Positions 1 to 6,964 of a stretch of DNA of 64,000 nucleotides are shown here, piece by piece. Numbering within the stretch: the stretch's first letter is position 1; the number at the start of each line of letters is the position of its first letter. The notes under the pieces are model-generated. The model was not told where the DNA came from. It ran no database searches and saw only the letters and a program-made list of their open reading frames with translations. Made by a program: the position numbers and the translations under genes. The DNA is from an uncultured Collinsella sp. (lineage in GTDB: Bacteria > Actinomycetota > Coriobacteriia > Coriobacteriales > Coriobacteriaceae): NCBI GenBank assembly GCA_902494585.1, contig CABUUD010000002.1, forward strand, positions 3,438 through 67,437, written 5' to 3'.

Positions 1-146
1 AAGCCTATTAGGAATGATTTTTAATAAAACAATTTTGAGATATGAAGATGTTGATTGATTAACGATTGGCAGGCCGTCTTTGACCGCCGATGAGTACAAT
101 CGGGCGAGCAAATGTTGACCAATCAACAAATGAAGGAGTTTCCTTT

Positions 147-1367
147 ATGCATCTAGCCCGTCGTGCCTGGTGCCGAACATATCAGACGGTTTTTCGCATT
201 GCATTGCCGATCCTGCCCTATACCGAGCCGCGCATTTTGGAGCATGCCGAGGATGTGCCCGCGGTGCTTCAAAAGCGCTCGATCCAGAAGGCCCTTATCG
301 TGACGGATCCCGGCATTGCCCGTCTGGGGCTCACGGCATCACTCGAGCGTGCGCTTACGGCTCAGGGGATTGGCGTTACGGTCTATGCCGAAACGCGTAT
401 GAACCCCACAGTCTCGAATGTGGAGGAAGCGGCGGCGCTGTATCGCGAGAACGACTGCCAGGCCATTATCGGCTTTGGCGGCGGCTCGGCTATGGACTGT
501 GCCAAGGGCGTGGGAGCACGTATCGCGCAGCCAAACAAGCCCATCAACAAGATGCGCGGCCTGTTGCGCGTCCACCGTCTCCTGCCGCTGCTTATTGCGG
601 TTCCCACTACCGCCGGTACGGGAAGCGAAGTCACGCTCGCGGCGGTTATCACCGATGACGAGACGCACTATAAATACCCCATTAACGACTTTGTGCTTAT
701 CCCGCGTTTTGCGGTCCACGACCCCGAGTTTACGCGCGGGTTGCCGGCGTCCATTACGGGGCAGACGGGTATGGATGCCCTGACGCATGCTGTCGAGGCC
801 TTTATCGGGCGAAGCACCACGCCCTATACGCGCAAGATGGCGCGACAGGCGGTTCAGCTCATCCGCGATAATTTGCTTGAGGCCCATGAGCATGGAGACA
901 ACATGCGTGCGCGTCGCAATATGCTTTCGGCGGCGTATAAGGCGGGCGTTGCCTTTACGCGCTCCTATGTTGGATACGTTCATGCCATCGCACACAGCTT
1001 GGGCGGGCGTTACGGGATTCCGCACGGCTTGGCCAACGCGATCATCCTGCCGCACATGCTTCGCGCTTATGGTGACGCCGCCGCTCCCAAGCTTGCCGAT
1101 CTTGCTCGCATGGCGGGCATTGCGCCGGCTACCGCGCAGGACAGTCTTGCGGCCGAGGTCTTTATCGATTGGGTCGACCGCATGAACGAGGCCCTGGGAA
1201 TCCCCAAATATGTCTCGGGTATTCGCCGCTCCGATATTCCGCAAATGGCGGTCCATGCCGATGCCGAGGCCAATCCCCTGTACCCCGTTCCGCTTTTGAT
1301 GGACCGCCCGGAGCTCGAGCATATGTACGAGGTCGTCGCGGGTGGTATGTTTGAGGACGAGAACTAG
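147..1367 (+). CDS. Iron-containing alcohol dehydrogenase
   Basis: Predicted NAD(P)-dependent, metal-dependent alcohol dehydrogenase of the Fe-ADH family, cytosolic, 406 aa. The nucleotide-binding signature GFGGGSAMDCAKG lies about residues 110-125, followed by the PTTAGTGSEVT segment. The metal-ligand histidines are visible in HAVEAF and in the HAIAHSLGG...GIPHGLANA stretch typical of the C-terminal helical domain. I chose the ATG at 147 because AAGGAG at 133-138 precedes it; an in-frame ATG at 90 has no good ribosome binding site. The stop is 8 bases before the aldehyde dehydrogenase start, so the two probably form an operon interconverting an alcohol, an aldehyde and an acid. The substrate cannot be read from sequence. 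The 146 bases upstream are AT-rich with no convincing promoter. Confidence 0.9.
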   Translation: MHLARRAWCRTYQTVFRIALPILPYTEPRILEHAEDVPAVLQKRSIQKALIVTDPGIARLGLTASLERALTAQGIGVTVYAETRMNPTVSNVEEAAALYRENDCQAIIGFGGGSAMDCAKGVGARIAQPNKPINKMRGLLRVHRLLPLLIAVPTTAGTGSEVTLAAVITDDETHYKYPINDFVLIPRFAVHDPEFTRGLPASITGQTGMDALTHAVEAFIGRSTTPYTRKMARQAVQLIRDNLLEAHEHGDNMRARRNMLSAAYKAGVAFTRSYVGYVHAIAHSLGGRYGIPHGLANAIILPHMLRAYGDAAAPKLADLARMAGIAPATAQDSLAAEVFIDWVDRMNEALGIPKYVSGIRRSDIPQMAVHADAEANPLYPVPLLMDRPELEHMYEVVAGGMFEDEN

Positions 1368-1375
1368 GAGGGTCC

Positions 1376-2755
1376 ATGAACACCGAGGAAATTGCGCGCA
1401 TCGTCGGCGATCAGCGCGCCTACTTTAAGACGCACGCCACGTTTGATGTTGATGCTCGACGTCGTGCACTCGTGAGTTTACGCGATGCGGTGCGGGCCCA
1501 CGAGGCCGATATTGCCCATGCGCTCAAGACCGATTTGGGAAAGTCGCATGACGAGGCCTATATGTGCGAGATCGGCACGTCGCTTTCCGAGATTCGTCAT
1601 CAGATTGCGCATGTGGCTCGATGGAGTCGTCCGCGCCTTCGTCCGTGTGACCTTGCCAATGCCGTGAGTGTGTGCAAAACGCAAGCCGTGCCCTATGGCG
1701 TCACGCTCATCATGGCGCCGTGGAACTACCCGTTTTTGCTAACGCTCGAGCCGCTCGCCGGCGCCCTTGCCGCTGGCAATACTGTGGTCATCAAGCCGAG
1801 CGCCTATGCTCCGGCATCGAGCGCGGTGCTCAGGCAAATCTGTGAAGAGACATTTGATCCGCGCCTGGTGACGGTTGTCGAGGGCGGGCGCGCCGAAAAC
1901 GAAGCGCTGCTCGACGAGTGCTGGGACAAGATCTTCTTTACCGGTAGCGTTCCGGTCGGCAAGCTCGTTATGGAGCGCGCAAGTAAAAACCTTACGCCCG
2001 TGACGCTTGAACTGGGCGGAAAGAGTCCCTGCATCGTGGATGCGACGGCAAACTTGAAGGTCGCGGCGCGGCGTATCGCCGTTGGCAAATGGCTCAACGT
2101 GGGGCAGACCTGCGTGGCGCCCGACTACCTGCTGGTCGATACGCGCGTGCACGACGAGCTGCTGGGCCTCATCAAGGAAGAGACCCGCCGTATGTTTGGC
2201 GAGCATCCGCTCGATAACGAGGACTACGGGCATATCGTCAACGCCAAGCATTTTGCGCGCGTGCGCGGGCTGATCGATCCCGATAAGGTCGTGCTTGGAG
2301 GTACCGCGCGCGAGACTTCGCTCAAGATTGAGCCGACGATTTTGGACGGCGTGTCCCCCGATGACGCCGTGATGCAGGAGGAAATCTTCGGTCCCATCTT
2401 GCCGGTGCTGACGTTTGAGAGCCTAGACGAGGCCGAGACGTTTATTACGGATCGTCCGACGCCGCTGGCCCTGTATATCTTTAGCCAGGACCGTGCGGCT
2501 CAGCAGCGCTTTGTGCGCTACGTGCCCTTTGGCGGCGGCTGCGTCAACGACACGATCATGCACTTGGCTACGAGCCATATGGGCTTTGGCGGCATGGGTG
2601 CGAGCGGTATGGGCCAGTACCATGGCCGCGAGAGCTTCGATACGTTTAGCCACAAGAAGAGCATCGTGAACAAGGCTACGTGGCTGGACGTGCCATTCCG
2701 CTATGCCCCTTACGCAAGCTGGAAGCACAAGTTCGTGCGCATGTTTGTGCATTAG
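1376..2755 (+). CDS. Aldehyde dehydrogenase family protein
   Basis: NAD(P)-dependent aldehyde dehydrogenase, 459 aa, the short ALDH3-like class. The sequence shows the PWNYPF cofactor-cleft motif, the FTGSVPVGK glycine motif, the ELGGKSP general-base glutamate segment and the catalytic cysteine in NVGQTCVAPDY. The C-terminal part has the PFGGGCVNDT and GMGQYHGRESFDTFSHKK stretches usual in this class. The AGGAGGG overlapping the stop codon of the alcohol dehydrogenase gene serves as ribosome binding site, so translation is coupled. Likely role is oxidation (or reverse reduction) of the aldehyde made by its neighbour. The substrate is unknown. Confidence 0.92.
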   Translation: MNTEEIARIVGDQRAYFKTHATFDVDARRRALVSLRDAVRAHEADIAHALKTDLGKSHDEAYMCEIGTSLSEIRHQIAHVARWSRPRLRPCDLANAVSVCKTQAVPYGVTLIMAPWNYPFLLTLEPLAGALAAGNTVVIKPSAYAPASSAVLRQICEETFDPRLVTVVEGGRAENEALLDECWDKIFFTGSVPVGKLVMERASKNLTPVTLELGGKSPCIVDATANLKVAARRIAVGKWLNVGQTCVAPDYLLVDTRVHDELLGLIKEETRRMFGEHPLDNEDYGHIVNAKHFARVRGLIDPDKVVLGGTARETSLKIEPTILDGVSPDDAVMQEEIFGPILPVLTFESLDEAETFITDRPTPLALYIFSQDRAAQQRFVRYVPFGGGCVNDTIMHLATSHMGFGGMGASGMGQYHGRESFDTFSHKKSIVNKATWLDVPFRYAPYASWKHKFVRMFVH

Positions 2756-2774
2756 AATCAGATGACATAGGGGC

Positions 2775-2810
2775 AAACAAAATAGCCGCCCCCGCGTAAG
2801 CGAAGACGGC
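2775..2810 (-). terminator. Rho-independent terminator reading on the minus strand
   Basis: On the minus strand an 11-bp GC-rich stem (arms at 2800-2810 and 2785-2795, with several G-U pairs, loop UUAC) is followed by a U-rich tail (UAUUUUGUUU). No minus-strand gene ends here: the upstream coding sequence lies on the plus strand. It could end a small RNA transcribed leftward from the 2811-3020 gap, or be a chance structure. The plus-strand version lacks a T tail. Confidence 0.45.
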
Positions 2811-3010
2811 CACTTCTCACGATGAAAACGTGTATCGGAGTTGGCAAGACCCGCTGCCGCGGGTGCCATTCGTGCTCCTATCTTATCTGCAAGCGCTCTG
2901 TCTCGCAGACGTTGCAGCAAATGGGTGAAAGGTGCGAGCGGGCGAATTCGTGTCCGCACGAGTTCGTAGACTTCTCACTAAGGTTAAGCGCCGGTTTACC
3001 CGGCCGTTAG
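2811..3010. other. Structured intergenic region, possible small RNA
   Basis: This gap can form several hairpins on either strand: GGAG...CTCC enclosing GGCA/CCCGC...GCGGGTGCC (2837-2878), CTGCAA...TTGCAG enclosing GTCT/AGAC (2887-2917), TTCGTG-TCCG-CACGAG (2947-2962) and GCCGG-TTTAC-CCGGC (2990-3004). The 9-mer ACTTCTCAC occurs twice, near 2812 and 2970. I could not match it to tmRNA, RNase P RNA, SRP RNA, 6S RNA, T-box or a known riboswitch. A 62-codon plus-strand reading frame (2822-3010) has no ribosome binding site and is not supported as a gene. With the leftward terminator next door, a minus-strand small RNA is the best guess. Confidence 0.3.
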
Positions 3011-3020
3011 AGGAGTTGCC

Positions 3021-3347
3021 ATGTACGAGCCTTCACGTGTTCTTTTGTCGTTTCATATCGCAGGATTTCAGTATGCCGACGGTGCCTTGGTCTTGGGCGA
3101 TCTTAAGGTTGGCGATAAGCTGACGCTGTGTGCCGAGCGCGATAATCCCCATGACCCCGAGGCGGTTGCGATCTATTACGGCAACACCAAGCTTGGGTAT
3201 GTTCCGGGAAACGAGGTCGGCCCACTGTCCTTGATGATGTATTACGGCCACGAGGACGTTTTTGAGGCCCGCGTACAGCAGGTTGCGCCCGAGCGCAGCC
3301 CGTGGCATCAGGTGCGCGTTGGCCTCTATGTGGTGGATGCTCGCTAA
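3021..3347 (+). CDS. HIRAN domain protein, stand-alone
   Basis: A 108-aa protein made almost wholly of a HIRAN domain. The family hallmark is visible about residues 38-65: AERDNPHDPEAVAIYY followed by LGYVPGNEVGPLS. HIRAN domains bind damaged DNA or 3' DNA ends and are usually fused to SNF2 helicases or nucleases; here the domain is alone. AGGAG at 3011-3015 supports the ATG at 3021. The next gene, a 59-aa acidic protein, starts 18 bases after the stop, so they may be cotranscribed. Function in DNA repair is inference from the domain only. Confidence 0.8.
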   Translation: MYEPSRVLLSFHIAGFQYADGALVLGDLKVGDKLTLCAERDNPHDPEAVAIYYGNTKLGYVPGNEVGPLSLMMYYGHEDVFEARVQQVAPERSPWHQVRVGLYVVDAR

Positions 3348-3365
3348 TCGGTAAGGGAAACTGCC

Positions 3366-3545
3366 ATGTTTGACGACGATGACCTGTTCGATTTGACGGA
3401 TGATCCGTTTGAGTGGGATCTGCTGCTCGACGACGATGATCTGGAACAGGACCGTAAGAGACGGCGGGACAAGAAAACTCAGGGTGACGCTTCGAAAAAG
3501 CAGGACAAACGCAGCCGCGGCCTGTTCGGCGGGCTCTTTGGCTAA
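3366..3545 (+). CDS. Small acidic/basic two-part hypothetical protein
   Basis: A 59-aa reading frame. The N-terminal half is strongly acidic (MFDDDDLFDLTDDPFEWD and a second DDDD cluster near residue 23). The C-terminal half is basic (DRKRRRDKK ... KKQDKRSR) and it ends in a glycine/phenylalanine patch, GLFGGLFG. I do not recognise the family. The spacing of 18 bases from the HIRAN gene, a modest AAGGGA ribosome binding site and the strongly patterned composition argue that it is translated. The terminal GLFGG resembles a hydrophobic docking tail, but no function can be assigned. Confidence 0.6.
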   Translation: MFDDDDLFDLTDDPFEWDLLLDDDDLEQDRKRRRDKKTQGDASKKQDKRSRGLFGGLFG

Positions 3546-3611
3546 CCGCCGCATCGCTGTGTCTGTATACTTAGCACGAGTTTGACGCGTTGCGAAATGA
3601 GGGCATAGACG

Positions 3612-4157
3612 ATGATGTGGTTTACCGCCGACCTGCACCTGGGCGATACGAATATCTTGCACGACATGGATCGGCCGTTTGGCTCGGTCGAGGAGATGAA
3701 CCGCAAGGCCATCGATGCCATCAATGAGTGTGTGGCTGCAGATGACCGCCTCTATATCCTGGGTGACTTTACCTATCGTTTGCCCCTGGCGGATGCTGTG
3801 CGCCTGCGCGAGCGTATCGAATGCAAGAATGTGACGCTTATCCGCGGTAACCATGACGGCGATTGGGAAGATCCCGACGTGTCGCAGATTTGGGAAGACG
3901 TGCGTGATTATCTGGAGATTGCCCCCGGCTATGCCAAGGGTCATCGTCTGGTGATGAGCCATTACCCCATGCTCAGCTGGAATGGCAAGGCGCGTGGCGC
4001 CATTATGCTACATGGGCATATCCACAGCAGGGGAGACCGCGCCAACGCGCGCAACCGCGACCGCGAACGTCCTATCCTTCGCTACGATGTCGGCCTCGAC
4101 GCCAACGAGTACAAGCCCGTAAGCCGCGATCAGATTCTTAGCTTCTTTGGGCTATAG
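3612..4157 (+). CDS. Calcineurin-like metallophosphoesterase
   Basis: A 181-aa single-domain metallophosphoesterase, cytosolic. The dinuclear metal-site motifs are present in order: TADLHLGD near the N-terminus, LGDFTYR about residue 52, RGNHDGDW about residue 79, SHYPML about residue 117 and HGHIHS about residue 133. It is close in size to small phosphodiesterases often annotated as phosphoesterase or hydrolase. The start may be either of two adjacent ATG codons (3612 or 3615); GAGGG lies about 10 bases upstream. The substrate is unknown. The gene ends just before a hairpin repeat that can act as its terminator. Confidence 0.85.
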   Translation: MMWFTADLHLGDTNILHDMDRPFGSVEEMNRKAIDAINECVAADDRLYILGDFTYRLPLADAVRLRERIECKNVTLIRGNHDGDWEDPDVSQIWEDVRDYLEIAPGYAKGHRLVMSHYPMLSWNGKARGAIMLHGHIHSRGDRANARNRDRERPILRYDVGLDANEYKPVSRDQILSFFGL

Positions 4158-4165
4158 GGCGCCAG

Positions 4166-4202
4166 AACTACCACAAAGGGGACAGGCACCTTTGTGGTAG
4201 TT
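4166..4202 (+). repeat. Palindromic repeat, copy A (loop GGACAGGCA), terminator-like
   Basis: A 14-bp perfect inverted repeat (4166-4179 and 4189-4202, arm core ACTACCACAAAGG) encloses the loop GGACAGGCA and runs into TTTT. It sits between the metallophosphoesterase and the ChbG-like gene. A nearly identical element follows that gene at 4998-5030, and a related one with the loop in the opposite orientation lies at 19106-19136. It can serve as a rho-independent terminator on the plus strand. Confidence 0.85.
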
Positions 4203-4223
4203 TTCACATAGATTGGAGTCGCT

Positions 4224-4988
4224 ATGAAGCAATTGCTTATTCGTGCCGATGATATCGGTTATTCGTATGCCGTTGACCTGGGGATTGCCAGAAGCGTCAA
4301 CGAGGGCCTGGTGCGCTCAGCGGGCCTTATGCCTAATATGCCCGAGGCCGAGCGTGGGTGGTCGCTCGTGGCGGATGCCGATACTGCGGTGGGCCAGCAT
4401 ACCAACGTGTGCCTGGGTAAGCCGTGTGCCGATCCAGCGCTCATTCCGAGCATGCTCAATGAGAATGGCGAGTTCCATAGCAGCCGTACCTTCCGCGAGC
4501 ATTTTAAGCGCGGTGAGGAGCTGATAGACTTCGACGAGGCCTGCATCGAGATTCGTGCGCAGCATGACCGCTTTGTCGAGATTGTGGGTCGCGAGCCCGA
4601 CTACTTTGAAGCCCATGCCGTCATGAGCAAAAACCTTAACCGAGCGATCTCGGCGGTTGCCCAGGAGCTGGGCCTTAAGGAGCAAAAGGCGAGCTTCGAC
4701 CCCACGGCGGTGGTGCGTTGCGGAAATACTGATCTGCGCGCGGTGATGCATTCGATGGAGCCGGGCTACGAGCCAAAAGACTCGATTATGCAGACGGTTC
4801 GCGAGATGTCCGACGGCGAGACGGTCGTCTTTGTGTGCCACCCGGGCTATCTTGATCGTTTTATCCTCGAGAACAGCTCGCTTACGGTCGATCGTATCAA
4901 GGAAGTCGATGCGCTGATCGATCCTGAGCTGCGCGCTTGGCTTGAGTCCCAACCCGATCTTCGCCTGATTGATTACCGCGACCTGTAA
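4224..4988 (+). CDS. ChbG/HpnK (YdjC-like) family carbohydrate deacetylase
   Basis: A 254-aa protein of the YdjC family, metal-dependent enzymes that remove acetyl groups from N-acetylated sugars such as chitooligosaccharides. The N-terminal RADDIGYS carries the conserved paired aspartates; the GQHTNVCLGKP segment carries the following histidine, and EAHAVMSKN and FVCHPGYLD carry the later conserved histidines. The family member ChbG acts on diacetylchitobiose; the substrate here is not known. The gene stands alone between two copies of a hairpin repeat, with a terminator after the second copy. Confidence 0.85.
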   Translation: MKQLLIRADDIGYSYAVDLGIARSVNEGLVRSAGLMPNMPEAERGWSLVADADTAVGQHTNVCLGKPCADPALIPSMLNENGEFHSSRTFREHFKRGEELIDFDEACIEIRAQHDRFVEIVGREPDYFEAHAVMSKNLNRAISAVAQELGLKEQKASFDPTAVVRCGNTDLRAVMHSMEPGYEPKDSIMQTVREMSDGETVVFVCHPGYLDRFILENSSLTVDRIKEVDALIDPELRAWLESQPDLRLIDYRDL

Positions 4989-4997
4989 GGGCCCATG

Positions 4998-5030
4998 CCA
5001 CCACAAAGGGGACAGGCACCTTTGTGGTGG
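4998..5030 (+). repeat. Palindromic repeat, copy B (loop GGACAGGCA)
   Basis: Arms CCACCACAAAGG (4998-5009) and its complement (5019-5030) enclose the same loop, GGACAGGCA, as copy A. The two copies differ only at the outer stem, where changes on the two sides compensate and keep the pairing, which points to selection for the hairpin or to a mobile repeat unit. Confidence 0.85.
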
Positions 5031-5034
5031 TTCT

Positions 5035-5069
5035 GGCGCCGTTGCCATTATGGCGGCGGCGCCTTTTTT
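5035..5069 (+). terminator. Rho-independent terminator after ChbG-like gene
   Basis: GGCGCCG (5035-5041) pairs with CGGCGCC (5057-5063), followed by six T residues at 5064-5069. It is placed directly after palindromic repeat copy B and before the DUF2130 gene. Confidence 0.75.
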
Positions 5070-5127
5070 GTCCGTGCGGCGCGGTAGAGTGTAGGCGGTT
5101 GAAATTTGCGTCCATCGAGGAGCTGCT

Positions 5128-6885
5128 ATGAATGAGATCAAGTGCCCGCATTGTGGCGAAGTTTTTAAGGTCGATGCGTCTGGCTATGCGGATATCGTCA
5201 AGCAAGTACGCGATGCCGAGTTTTCGCGCGATCTGGATGAGCGTGTGAAGGCAGTCCAGCGCGAGGGCGAGCAGGCGCTGGAGCTTGAGCGTTCGCGTTC
5301 GGCGTCTGCCCTGCAGGAGGTGGAGTCTCGGCGCAATGCTCAGCTTGTCGAGCAGAAGAACACCGCGGAGCAGAAGCTGGCACAAGAGATTGCCAAGCGC
5401 GATGCCGAGCTTGCCGAGCTGCGCGCTAAGCTCGAGGGCGCTGCCGCAGAGCGCGAGAGTGCAAGCCAGCGCGCGGCGGTAGAGGCGCGAGCCAATGCTC
5501 AAAAAGAGAATGCCGAACTCCAGCGTGAAATTGATAGCCTGCGTGCGCAGCTTGGGCGCAAAGATGACGAAGCAAAGCTTGCCGAGTCGGCGGCGCGCAA
5601 CGCCGCTCAAAACGATTTAGCTGCACGTGATGCTCAGATTGCCGAGCTGCAGGCCAGGCTTGCCGCTGCGGACAAGGCCCAGGAGATGGCGCTTGCCGCT
5701 GCCGCGGCAGAGTCGCAGCGTGAGCTCGATGCCGCTCGCAGCGAGGCCGAGCGCGCGCTTGCTGACTATCGCGCGAAGGTACAAGAGAAGTTTTCCGCCG
5801 CAAAGGCTCAGTCCGAGCAAGAGGCCGAGGGCCTGCGTGCCCAGCTGCGCGAACAGGAGCTGACGGCCAAAATGAACCTATCGGAGGCGGTCGCCGCGGC
5901 GGAGCGTGAGCGTGATGAGGCGCGTGCCAAGCTGACGAGTGAGCTGGCGGTGCGCGATTCGCGTGAGGAACAGTCCAAGGCAGCCCACGAGCTTGAGCTC
6001 GCGCAGGCCAAGCGCGTGAGCGACGAGTTGATCCGCTACAAGGACGAAGAGATTGAGCGCCTTAAGGAAATGAAGATCCGCCTGTCCACCAAGATGGTGG
6101 GCGAGTCGCTCGAGCAGCACTGCGAGACCGAGTTTAACCGCCTACGCATGACGGCGTTTCCTAACGCGTACTTTGAGAAAGATAACGATGCGTCCGAGGG
6201 CACCAAGGGGGACTTTATCTTCCGCGAGTGCGACGCGAGCGGCAACGAGGTCATTTCGATTATGTTCGAGATGAAAAACGAGAACGACGAGACTGCGACC
6301 AAGCACAAGAACGAGGACTTCTTTAAGAAGCTCGACCACGATCGTCGCCAGAAGGGCTGTGAGTATGCAGTGCTCTGCACGCTGCTCGAGCCCGAGAGCG
6401 AGCTTTACAATGCCGGCATCGTGGACGTGAGCTATCGCTACGAGAAGATGTACGTGATCCGCCCGCAGTTCTTTATTCCCATGATTACGCTTCTTCGCAA
6501 CGCTGCCATGGGTTCGCTGCGCTATAAGCAGGAGCTGGCGGAGTACAAACAGCAGAATATCGACGTTACGAACTTCGAAGCCAAGATGGAAAAGTTCAAG
6601 AACGACTTCGGCCGCAACTACGAGATCGCGAGCCGCAAGTTCCAAACGGCGATCGATGAGATCGACAAGACGATTAGCCATCTGCAGAAAACCAAGGAGG
6701 CGTTGCTGTCCTCCGAGAACAATCTGCGCCTAGCCAACAAGAAAGCCGACGATCTTACCATTCGCAAGCTCACGTGGGGCAACAAGACCATGAAGGCGGC
6801 GTTTGACGAGGCGCGCGGGGCTGCGACGGAGACAAACGATGAGCCAGCCGAGGCGGATTCGTATGAGGTTGAGGATACCGAGTAA
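5128..6885 (+). CDS. DUF2130 coiled-coil protein with N-terminal zinc motif
   Basis: A 585-aa protein. Residues 1-20 hold a CPHCGEVF zinc-ribbon-like half motif. About residues 25-310 are Ala/Glu/Arg-rich heptad sequence, a long coiled coil. The DUF2130 domain covers about residues 315-500, and a basic helical tail with an acidic end follows. Within DUF2130, GDFIF (Asp near 362) followed about 20 residues later by FEMK (Glu 381, Lys 383) fits the D...ExK layout of PD-(D/E)XK nucleases; nuclease activity is inference. The ATG at 5128 has GAGGAG nearby. It is a single-gene unit between two terminators. Function in cells is not established; a DNA-handling role is plausible. Confidence 0.8.
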   Translation: MNEIKCPHCGEVFKVDASGYADIVKQVRDAEFSRDLDERVKAVQREGEQALELERSRSASALQEVESRRNAQLVEQKNTAEQKLAQEIAKRDAELAELRAKLEGAAAERESASQRAAVEARANAQKENAELQREIDSLRAQLGRKDDEAKLAESAARNAAQNDLAARDAQIAELQARLAAADKAQEMALAAAAAESQRELDAARSEAERALADYRAKVQEKFSAAKAQSEQEAEGLRAQLREQELTAKMNLSEAVAAAERERDEARAKLTSELAVRDSREEQSKAAHELELAQAKRVSDELIRYKDEEIERLKEMKIRLSTKMVGESLEQHCETEFNRLRMTAFPNAYFEKDNDASEGTKGDFIFRECDASGNEVISIMFEMKNENDETATKHKNEDFFKKLDHDRRQKGCEYAVLCTLLEPESELYNAGIVDVSYRYEKMYVIRPQFFIPMITLLRNAAMGSLRYKQELAEYKQQNIDVTNFEAKMEKFKNDFGRNYEIASRKFQTAIDEIDKTISHLQKTKEALLSSENNLRLANKKADDLTIRKLTWGNKTMKAAFDEARGAATETNDEPAEADSYEVEDTE

Positions 6886-6904
6886 GGCATAGCGTATAGT
6901 GCAA

Positions 6905-6942
6905 AAGTGGGGCCGCTGGCGATGTTGCCAGCGGCCCCACTT
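6905..6942. terminator. Bidirectional terminator between convergent genes
   Basis: A perfect 16-bp stem (AAGTGGGGCCGCTGGC and its complement, loop GATGTT) lies between the DUF2130 gene (plus) and the Ski2-like helicase gene (minus). T-rich sequence follows on the plus strand (TTCATTTCGTT) and a run of T follows on the minus strand. Confidence 0.85.
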
Positions 6943-6964
6943 CATTTCGTTCCAGTATGTGCGG

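Noticed and set aside
2822..3010. 62-codon frame with several cysteines before the HIRAN gene
   Set aside because: No ribosome binding site, and it lies in a region whose hairpins explain its composition better.
4166..5030. ChbG-like gene as cargo of a composite mobile element bounded by the two hairpin repeats
   Set aside because: The bounding copies are short direct-orientation palindromes, no transposase is present and the gene's composition is like its neighbours.
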